Below are positions 13,598 through 18,876 of a stretch of DNA of 22,780 bases, piece by piece (positions within the stretch are counted from its first letter, which is position 1; the number at the start of each line of letters is the position of its first letter). The notes beneath the pieces were generated by a model. It saw only the letters and a list, made by a program, of their open reading frames with translations, was not told the origin of the DNA and made no database searches. This stretch comes from Candidatus Thorarchaeota archaeon (GTDB lineage Archaea > Asgardarchaeota > Thorarchaeia > Thorarchaeales > Thorarchaeaceae): assembly GCA_011365025.1 (NCBI GenBank), contig RDOF01000043.1, forward strand, positions 1 through 22,780, read 5' to 3'. Both the position numbers and the translations under genes were made by a program.

Positions 13598-13876
13598 CTA
13601 TTGCAGCGCAATACGCCATTGGTAAAGCTCTGCGTGAAATACGCCTGCTTTTACCGCAGGATCACTATTCATAATCTCGCGGGCACGATCTCCAGAATCA
13701 ACGCTAACCATAACGAAACCTATCAACACATCCGAGAAACGCCCAGCCATATGTACTTCGCCAGCTTCATGCAGGCTTTGGAGGTATGAGAAGTGCGCGT
13801 CTATAGCCTCCTCGGTTCCTTTTTCTCCATAGGCTGGTGCCGGACGTAGCATGATTACATATGTCTTCTTCTCCAA
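13598..13876 (-). CDS. YciI-like protein
   Basis: A 92-residue protein of the YCII/dimeric alpha-beta barrel family: strand YVIMLRPA, helix AIDAHFSYLQSLHEAGEV, then MAGRFSD and GFVMVSVDSGDRAREIM. H28 and D49 correspond to the conserved His and Asp seen in YciI homologues. The family is widespread and mostly uncharacterised; a small-molecule binding or hydrolytic role has been suggested for some members. TTG start at 13876, with AGGGG about 9 bases upstream. It follows the disulfide oxidoreductase gene after 27 bases on the same strand, so the two are likely one operon. Confidence 0.8.
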   Translation of the reverse strand: MEKKTYVIMLRPAPAYGEKGTEEAIDAHFSYLQSLHEAGEVHMAGRFSDVLIGFVMVSVDSGDRAREIMNSDPAVKAGVFHAELYQWRIALQ

Positions 13877-13903
13877 CTGACATGTCCCCTTGGCTTGGAA
13901 GGA

Positions 13904-14551
13904 TCAATTGTCTATCGCTTCATAGAGCTTCTCGACGAACATCTCTGGGGGTGTAAGTCCTTCAGCTGATACGGTTTCATTGAAAATTGCCTTCGGAACC
14001 CCAAAGACTTCGTACTTCTGAGCTAACTCCTGAAACTCCAAGGCTTCAATCATGTCAGCTTCAATGAGGGGATTAAGAACTGCAGCTTGATGTGCCAGCC
14101 TTACCATTCCCGGGCAATAGGGACACTGAGGGGTTGTAAATACCAAGATGTGGATGTTCTTGTCTATAGCCTGAATTTCCTCAATAATATCCGGCGAAAG
14201 GGGTGGAGCCCCTGTTGAAACATCAACAATCGACCCTATAAGAGCCCCAAATTCATGACCTGCCGGAATACCGTAGTACCGGACTTTGTAGGGTTTTTTG
14301 CCATGCAGGACGACAGCCGGATGATGCTTGATTCCGAATTCAGCCGCCTTTCCCTTGCCAATGTCTCCCTTGTGAATCTGAACATCTATTTTATCCGATA
14401 ACTCCGCCACTTGCTCGACAAGGCTCTGTGTGTCATGGCAGTAAAGGCACTTATGGTCTCCAACAAAAAGATGAATTGTAACATCATCAACCATTGGCTC
14501 AAATAGCTCTAGAATCTGGTCTTTCATATCATCACTAAGTTCTACTACCAT
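13904..14551 (-). CDS. Protein disulfide oxidoreductase with two thioredoxin folds
   Basis: A 215-residue PDO/glutaredoxin-like protein, the usual length of archaeal two-domain PDOs. The N-terminal domain has C35-L-Y-C38 after the strand IHLFVGDHK and a cis-Pro at KHHPAVVL. The C-terminal domain has C143-P-Y-C146 after HILVFTTPQ and a cis-Pro at FGVPKAIF. In hyperthermophilic archaea such proteins form, reduce and isomerise disulfides in the cytoplasm and accept electrons from thioredoxin reductase, which fits the nearby trxB. ATG at 14551, with GAGG 8 bases upstream and a TATA box near 14590. A YciI-like gene follows in the same operon. Confidence 0.9.
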   Translation of the reverse strand: MVVELSDDMKDQILELFEPMVDDVTIHLFVGDHKCLYCHDTQSLVEQVAELSDKIDVQIHKGDIGKGKAAEFGIKHHPAVVLHGKKPYKVRYYGIPAGHEFGALIGSIVDVSTGAPPLSPDIIEEIQAIDKNIHILVFTTPQCPYCPGMVRLAHQAAVLNPLIEADMIEALEFQELAQKYEVFGVPKAIFNETVSAEGLTPPEMFVEKLYEAIDN

Positions 14552-14586
14552 GAATCAAACCTCAGCCCTTGTTTATTTCTCTAGAA

Positions 14587-14592
14587 TATAAA
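14587..14592 (-). promoter_or_regulatory. TATA box of the disulfide oxidoreductase operon
   Basis: On the - strand the region reads GATTTATATTC, centred about 38 bases before the ATG. Transcription would start around 14563, leaving a leader just long enough for the GAGG ribosome site. Confidence 0.5.
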
Positions 14593-14639
14593 TCGCTTTG
14601 CATTTGCCGAATGCTTAGGCTATTCTGATGGTCCTGTCC

Positions 14640-15707
14640 TCAAACCCAGGTCACCCTATCATCCTCGATTAGCTCATCAATGGCCAGGGGCATGTTCCTC
14701 TTCTTCTTAGCCTTCTCTATGGTTACTGCTGTTGATTCAGAGATACCTAGGTCCTCCAAGTCTTTGCATCTGAGGAGGGGAGTCAGGTCGAGGCTTTCAA
14801 ACTGATTGTCATGTGGATGGCTGCTGAACAGATACAACTCCTCAAGAGAGGTGCATAATTCTAGGGGCGATAGGTCGATCACACTAAGATGATTGCCAGC
14901 AATGTCAATAGCTCTGAGTTCAGGACAGGCCGCAAGAGGTGCCAAATCCAAGTTTTCAAGCTGATTAATGGCAAGTTCAAGCCGACGCAAATCAGGGCAT
15001 TCGCCCAAGGGTTTCAGGTCTATGCTTTCCAGCTGGTTACCCCCAAGTCTAAGAATTCGAAATGATTTGGAGCCGGATAGGGGGGTAAGATCGACATGCT
15101 GAATCTGATTATGGTGCAGGTACAGAAACTTGAGTTCAGTTGAGCCTCCAATTGGTGATAGGTCAATGTCGGACAACTCGTTGTACATTACGTTCAGTTG
15201 CGCAAGGGAAGTGGCGACTCTTAGCGGTTCTAGATTAAGAGACCTCAATGCATTGGTTTCAAGTTCAAGGCTCTCAAGATTTGGGCAGTTCGAAAGAGGT
15301 CCCAGGTCGAGAGTTGAAAGATTGTTGTTGAACAGCCGCAGTCTTCGAAGCTCATTACAGTCAGCAAGCGGTGCTAGGTCTATTCTCGAAAGCGCATTTG
15401 CCCCAAGATTAAGCTCGGCCAGAAAAGTACACCCCTGTAACGGGCCAAGATCAATCGCAGAAAGCTGATTTTTGAATAGGTTCAAGCTCTGCAATTCCTT
15501 TAGACTGGCCAGTGGTGCCAAGTCAATCTCCGTAAACTCGTTCCGGCTCAAATCGATTTGCTCAAGATCAGGAACGCTACCCAGTTGGTTCAAGTTAAAA
15601 GAAACAATGCTTCTTTTGCTCAAATCCAGAATAAGGTCATCCGATTCGACCTCTTCGGTCTTCTCCTCGCCTTTCTTGTCAGTGTACTCGACGACAATTT
15701 CGTACAT
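14640..15707 (-). CDS. Leucine-rich-repeat protein with regular 24-residue repeats
   Basis: A 355-residue protein. A short N-terminal beta segment (MYEIVVEYTDKKGEEKTEEV) and a capping repeat come first. Ten uninterrupted 24-residue repeats follow, with the pattern LxxLxLxxNxLxxIDLxPLxxCxx. The eleventh is 29 residues, with a five-residue insertion (SSHPHDN region). The Cys before each repeat boundary is often conserved. The C-terminus is charged and helical, ending VTWV. There is no signal peptide or membrane segment, so it is probably a cytoplasmic binding scaffold with a curved solenoid. The start ATG has GGGGTG 5 bases upstream. It stands between the disulfide oxidoreductase operon and the divergent Dsr/Tus-like operon; its binding partner is unknown. 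Confidence 0.85.
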   Translation of the reverse strand: MYEIVVEYTDKKGEEKTEEVESDDLILDLSKRSIVSFNLNQLGSVPDLEQIDLSRNEFTEIDLAPLASLKELQSLNLFKNQLSAIDLGPLQGCTFLAELNLGANALSRIDLAPLADCNELRRLRLFNNNLSTLDLGPLSNCPNLESLELETNALRSLNLEPLRVATSLAQLNVMYNELSDIDLSPIGGSTELKFLYLHHNQIQHVDLTPLSGSKSFRILRLGGNQLESIDLKPLGECPDLRRLELAINQLENLDLAPLAACPELRAIDIAGNHLSVIDLSPLELCTSLEELYLFSSHPHDNQFESLDLTPLLRCKDLEDLGISESTAVTIEKAKKKRNMPLAIDELIEDDRVTWV

Positions 15708-15893
15708 GATTGCACCCCTAGCAGACTATGAGGGCATTTTCTCTCAACTATTCAATGTTACTGCTGTCAAGTGCAATAAATGTGTAATGCCCAATGAAAG
15801 ACGGTTTGGTCCAAGTCTCCAGTTAAAGGCTGGACCATTACCGAAAGCGGACATTGGCAAGCTAAGAAGCGGCGGTTATGATACATAGTTACA

Positions 15894-15901
15894 TTTTAAA
15901 A
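15894..15901 (+). promoter_or_regulatory. TATA box of the DsrE-DsrF-DsrH-like operon
   Basis: TTTTAAAA lies about 46 bases before the GTG at 15944. Transcription starting about 26 bases downstream would give a leader of about 20 bases that includes the GGGGTGGT ribosome site (15931-15938). Confidence 0.5.
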
Positions 15902-15943
15902 CGAAAATGAAACCTGCTGGCGTTAACAACGGGGTGGTACTCG

Positions 15944-16309
15944 GTGGAAAAGAAGAATCTTGGAATACTCCTGATGACGTCGCCCTACACCTTTCAGAAC
16001 AGCCATACTTTCTATGAATTGGCAAAGGCTGCAGTTGAGAAGGGGTATGGCGTTAAAGTGTTCCTTTTTGTAGACGGAGTAAATAATGCGAAACTAAACC
16101 AGGACCCTGATCCTGACCGACCAATGAATGACAAGTTGCAAGAGCTAGCTGATGCCGGAGTCGAATTTCAGGCATGCGGCCTCTGCACTTCCGCACGTGG
16201 TTTCAGCCAAGTTGGGGAGGATTTCATTGAAGGAGCTGAAGTGTCGGGCCTCACCGAGTTTGCAGAACAGGTGGGCGAGGTGGAGCGCTTCATAACCTTT
16301 GGAATCTAG
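15944..16309 (+). CDS. DsrE/TusD-like sulfur-transfer subunit
   Basis: A 121-residue DsrE-fold protein: LGILLMTSPYTFQNSHTFYELAKAAVEKG is the first strand and helix, VKVFLFVDGV the second strand. The motif FQACGLCTSARG carries C78 and C81. C78 is at the same number as the persulfide-carrying Cys of E. coli TusD and A. vinosum DsrE; C81 is an extra Cys near it. In the TusBCD/DsrEFH hexamer this subunit receives sulfur from TusA and passes it on. GTG start at 15944, with GGGGTGGT 6 bases upstream. First gene of a three-gene operon with the DsrF- and DsrH-like genes, each spaced 8-12 bases. Confidence 0.85.
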   Translation: MEKKNLGILLMTSPYTFQNSHTFYELAKAAVEKGYGVKVFLFVDGVNNAKLNQDPDPDRPMNDKLQELADAGVEFQACGLCTSARGFSQVGEDFIEGAEVSGLTEFAEQVGEVERFITFGI

Positions 16310-16321
16310 GAGGAATAACTT

Positions 16322-16672
16322 ATGGACTTTACAGAACGATCAGTACTGATTCTGGTGCGAAGCCGGCCCTATGGAAAAATCATCGCCTTTGAGGGCTGGA
16401 GAGCCGCGGTTGGTATGTTTGGAATGGATCACTCCTCGACTCTTCTTTTCATGAGTGACGGCGTATATTCCTTATTGAAGAATGCCGATGAAATCCCCTT
16501 TAGAATGTTTAAGGCCACGTATTTGGACTTCGACGGGAGAATTCTTGCTAGCAAGAAATCGCTTGAAGAACGCAATATCAAAGCCGAGGAGCTCTTTGAT
16601 ACCGTAGAGATTATCGACGAGACTGCTGTTGCTGCTGCTCTGGCAGACAATGAAATCGTAATTACTTTTTAG
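16322..16672 (+). CDS. DsrF/TusC-like subunit
   Basis: A 116-residue DsrE-fold protein in the DsrF/TusC position of the operon. SVLILVRSRPYGKIIAFEGWRAAVG matches the TusC opening (strand, short loop with a Pro-Tyr-Gly, then helix), and LLFMSDGVYSLLKN is the second strand and helix. It has no cysteine at all, so it must be structural within the hexamer and cannot carry persulfide. ATG start with AGGAGG 8 bases upstream (16308-16313). The DsrH-like gene follows after eight bases. Confidence 0.8.
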   Translation: MDFTERSVLILVRSRPYGKIIAFEGWRAAVGMFGMDHSSTLLFMSDGVYSLLKNADEIPFRMFKATYLDFDGRILASKKSLEERNIKAEELFDTVEIIDETAVAAALADNEIVITF

Positions 16673-16680
16673 GAGGTCTA

Positions 16681-16986
16681 TTGAGAATGAAATTCTTACT
16701 CTTCTTGAGCGCCGATTGCACAAGCCTCGATGAGACCGTTTCTGCTTTGAAAGCGGGAGGCCACGAAATTGGAGTGCTTCTGATACAAGATGGTGTCTAT
16801 CTCCTCGACAAGGGGTGTCCAGAGTCAAAAGATCTGCAGTCCCTTGATGTGAGAATCTTTGCTTCCAAACATCATGTGGAAGAACGCGGTATTGGCGACC
16901 GTCTAATCGCCGATGCTGAACTTGTTGATTACTCTGCCATGGTTGACTTGCTCATGGAAGACTATGACAAGGTAATTTCGATGTAG
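16681..16986 (+). CDS. DsrH/TusB-like subunit
   Basis: About 100 residues: FLLFLSADCTSLDETVSALKAGG, then IGVLLIQDGVYLLDKGCPE, then VRIFASKHHVEERGI, which is the DsrH/TusB order of strands. Cysteines are at 13 and 46 of the longer form. The start is either TTG 16681 (AGGAGG 4 bases upstream) or ATG 16687 (10 bases); the ATG gives the more usual MKFLLFL opening. With the two upstream genes it should form a DsrEFH-type heterohexamer that relays sulfur. A hairpin terminator follows at 16992, so the operon is only these three genes. Confidence 0.8.
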   Translation: MRMKFLLFLSADCTSLDETVSALKAGGHEIGVLLIQDGVYLLDKGCPESKDLQSLDVRIFASKHHVEERGIGDRLIADAELVDYSAMVDLLMEDYDKVISM

Positions 16987-16991
16987 GCTTT

Positions 16992-17031
16992 ACTATGGGT
17001 CAATCTAATACCCATAGTTCACCTTCTTTTT
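16992..17031 (+). terminator. Terminator of the DsrE-DsrF-DsrH-like operon
   Basis: A 9-bp perfect stem, ACTATGGGT (16992-17000) and ACCCATAGT (17010-17018), with a nine-base loop, is followed by a pyrimidine-rich run ending in TTTTT (17027-17031). It begins five bases after the last stop codon of the operon. Confidence 0.7.
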
Positions 17032-17096
17032 CCTATCATTGTTTGTCGAATCTCCTCTTACCCAAGATTAATACATGAATAGGGCTTTATCAAACA

Positions 17097-17402
17097 GTGG
17101 TGACTATAATGGCTTGGAAAAAGGAATCAAAGAAGATATCGGAATTGAAAAAGGCGAATACAGAGATAGACATGAAGGTTCGTTCTCGGCTGGAGGAAAT
17201 GGTTGGTGAGATGGCAAACAAGGATACTGCAGTGAGTCTGGAGTTTCTCAAGGAATACCTTCATCTTCAGAGAGCAGACAACGACGCCATCCAAGAACTT
17301 CAGTTTCACCTTGGTCTTATGGAAGGAGTGAAGCACGGCATAATCTCTGATGATGCCGACCAATCAATTTACGTCTTCTTCGAGAAAGAAGTTAAAAAGT
17401 AG
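17097..17402 (+). CDS. Hypothetical small helical protein
   Basis: Not recognised. Up to 101 residues from GTG 17097; an in-frame ATG at 17109 is an equally good start, and no ribosome site is seen. The protein is charged and mainly helical: a Lys-rich N-terminus (KKESKKISELKKAN), a central helix pair with RSRLEEMVGEMANK and EFLKEYLHLQRADNDAIQEL, and a short C-terminal strand QSIYVFFEK. There are no cysteines, membrane segments or signal peptide. It stands alone between the Dsr-type operon terminator and a convergent DsrE-like gene. Composition is like its neighbours, so it looks like a real native gene, but I cannot assign a role. Confidence 0.55.
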   Translation: MVTIMAWKKESKKISELKKANTEIDMKVRSRLEEMVGEMANKDTAVSLEFLKEYLHLQRADNDAIQELQFHLGLMEGVKHGIISDDADQSIYVFFEKEVKK

Positions 17403-17431
17403 AAAAGGTAAACCTTCAAAGAAATCGCGTT

Positions 17432-17464
17432 GGAGAGAATACCGAGATTGCTCAGTTTCTCTCC
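17432..17464. terminator. Inverted repeat in the convergent gap
   Basis: GGAGAGAA (17432-17439) and TTCTCTCC (17457-17464) form an 8-bp perfect stem with a 17-base loop between two convergent stop codons (17402 and 17475). No long T-run follows on either strand, so its action as a terminator is only suggested by position. Confidence 0.35.
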
Positions 17465-17474
17465 CGCATTTAGA

Positions 17475-17837
17475 TTAGAAGAACATGACTCTGTCATGCT
17501 TTAGAACTTCATCGACCATTGTGGCCGCACCAGCAATCTCGATGCGTGGGTCTCTCAGGTCCTTCTGCTTGATCTTCCGAAACTCAATAGAGTTCGAACA
17601 GACCTGAATTTTGCCGCCAGCCTCTAGAAAGGCATCGATAAGTTCTGGAAGTGGTGGAAATCCAGGGGCTCTGACCTTCTCGGCTGCTCCCTTCTTCATC
17701 AGGTATACTGCATCCATCATCAAGAAGATGTTGGCCTGAACATCCTGCGCTTGAGCAGTTGTTCCCGTCACAAATGGACCATAGCAACGTTCAGCTGCCT
17801 CAGGTCCCCATTGCCCAATTATGTAAAGACTTGGCAT
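17475..17837 (-). CDS. Second DsrE-like protein
   Basis: A 120-residue DsrE-family protein, distinct from the three-gene operon. It opens with a short strand (SLYIIGQWGPE). The segment ANIFLMMDAVYLMKKGAAEKV is the family strand-helix, and GGKIQVCSNSIEF carries C80 at the position of the reactive Cys in DsrE-type sulfur carriers. C18 is a second Cys. This version with a long first helix region resembles stand-alone DsrE proteins that pair with TusA or a membrane protein in sulfur metabolism. ATG at 17837 with a purine-rich GGAGATGAT upstream. It follows the four-helix membrane protein gene at 17858 after 20 bases, so the two should be one operon. Confidence 0.8.
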   Translation of the reverse strand: MPSLYIIGQWGPEAAERCYGPFVTGTTAQAQDVQANIFLMMDAVYLMKKGAAEKVRAPGFPPLPELIDAFLEAGGKIQVCSNSIEFRKIKQKDLRDPRIEIAGAATMVDEVLKHDRVMFF

Positions 17838-17857
17838 TTTGTTATCATCTCCGCAAT

Positions 17858-18256
17858 CTACACTATGGCGATCAAGTCAGCATAGTAGATGACCATCCCT
17901 AGGCTGAGAAAGAGCGTGACGATCAGGTTTGTAATGTGTGAGTTGTGAATCGGTCCGCCCTGCATTGTCTTCATGAAAACAGGTACTGCCTGAATGAACT
18001 CCAGCAAGAATGCTAGGAGCACAAAGACGAAGTTGAGTAGCACAAGAAGCTGAAGCAGGTCCATGAAGCCCAGTGAGAAGGTTGGAGCTACCAGTCCTAC
18101 GACCAATGCACCAAGGCCTATCATCATTCCAAACATGAGCAACATGACTTGAGTCATCAGCAGATATCCCATCCTCATAGCGGCTTGGTAGCCACTGAAC
18201 ATAGTGGCGAAGCCTAGCCCGAAGAGGACAAACAACAATAGCTGGAAAACTGCCAT
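17858..18256 (-). CDS. Four-helix membrane protein linked to DsrE-like gene
   Basis: A 132-residue very hydrophobic protein with about four membrane helices: residues 3-22, 32-60, 66-92 and 108-130. The loops are short; the longest (QAVPVFMKTMQGGPIHNSHI) holds two His. There are no cysteines, so it is not itself a persulfide carrier. I do not recognise a named family. ATG at 18256 with GGGTGA about 6 bases upstream; AT-rich elements (AAATATTTC near 18292, ATATATTT near 18272) could be its TATA box. It is the first gene of a two-gene operon with a DsrE-like protein and is divergent from a TusA-like gene, so a role in sulfur or thiol transport or anchoring is an inference from context. Confidence 0.75.
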   Translation of the reverse strand: MAVFQLLLFVLFGLGFATMFSGYQAAMRMGYLLMTQVMLLMFGMMIGLGALVVGLVAPTFSLGFMDLLQLLVLLNFVFVLLAFLLEFIQAVPVFMKTMQGGPIHNSHITNLIVTLFLSLGMVIYYADLIAIV

Positions 18257-18398
18257 ATTGGTTCACCCAAATATATGCTCGAAATCGAAATATTTCATTG
18301 ATAAGCGTGTCGGATTAGGAACAATTGTTAATCGACTAAGTTACACACTGAAACAATAGTCTTCAAAGAGGTCTCGGGTTTTGGTACAAGCACAATAC

Positions 18399-18404
18399 TT
18401 TAAA
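18399..18404 (+). promoter_or_regulatory. TATA box of the TusA-like gene
   Basis: TTTAAA in the context ATACTTTAAATGG is centred about 40 bases before ATG 18441. The predicted transcription start is near 18428, giving a leader of about 13 bases that overlaps the purine-rich GGTAGGT at 18427-18433. Confidence 0.45.
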
Positions 18405-18440
18405 TGGATGCCCAATTGAAGCGGTCGGTAGGTATAGATA

Positions 18441-18680
18441 ATGACCGACTATGACGTAGCACTAGAGTTTGATGCCAGCGGTTTGCGCTGCCCCATGCCA
18501 ATTCTGAAGACAAAGAAGGAGATTGAAAAGATCGAAGTTGGTCAAATCCTCAAGGTCACTGCAACAGATGTTGGCACTAAGAAGGACTTTCCTGCCTTCG
18601 CAGAAAGGACTGGTCACGAAATCCTTGAGTTAGTCGAGGAAGCAGGCAAACTGATATGGTACATCAAGAGAACCAAGTGA
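18441..18680 (+). CDS. tusA: TusA-like sulfur carrier protein
   Basis: A 79-residue SirA/TusA/YedF-family protein. The signature DASGLRCPMPILKTKKEI gives the reactive C17 followed by PxP, which carries a persulfide in TusA. Then VTATDVGTKKDFPAFAERTGHEIL is the standard second half, and LIWYIKR the final strand. It is the normal sulfur donor to DsrE/TusD, and such a subunit is encoded 2.1-2.5 kb upstream, with a second DsrE-like protein in between. Targets in archaea may be tRNA thiolation, cofactor synthesis or sulfur metabolism; the window does not decide. Transcribed alone from its own TATA box. Confidence 0.92.
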   Translation: MTDYDVALEFDASGLRCPMPILKTKKEIEKIEVGQILKVTATDVGTKKDFPAFAERTGHEILELVEEAGKLIWYIKRTK

Positions 18681-18876
18681 ACCAAGCTCCTGCTTATATC
18701 AACTTCCTTCCAGGAATAGCAGGGATAGGTGCCTTTTTCAGTTTGGCTTTCCACCATGTTGGCTTCTCCGAATGTTAAAAAGGGTTGGACACAATTGACA
18801 GAGAACTAAGAACTCCGCACGTGTCGTCGTGGATACCCAACAAAAAGCACGCTGTGGATAGGATTGGAGATGCAAT

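Noticed and set aside
13600..13614. Small inverted repeat TATTGC-AGC-GCAATA between trxB and the YciI-like gene
   Set aside because: The stem is only six base pairs with a three-base loop and no T-tract, and it lies within the YciI coding end. Not convincing as a terminator.
15706..15888. + strand open frame starting inside the LRR start region, containing CNKC
   Set aside because: Only a single CxxC pair, no ribosome site, and most of it lies in a promoter region. It could be a zinc-ribbon relic, but the evidence is too thin.
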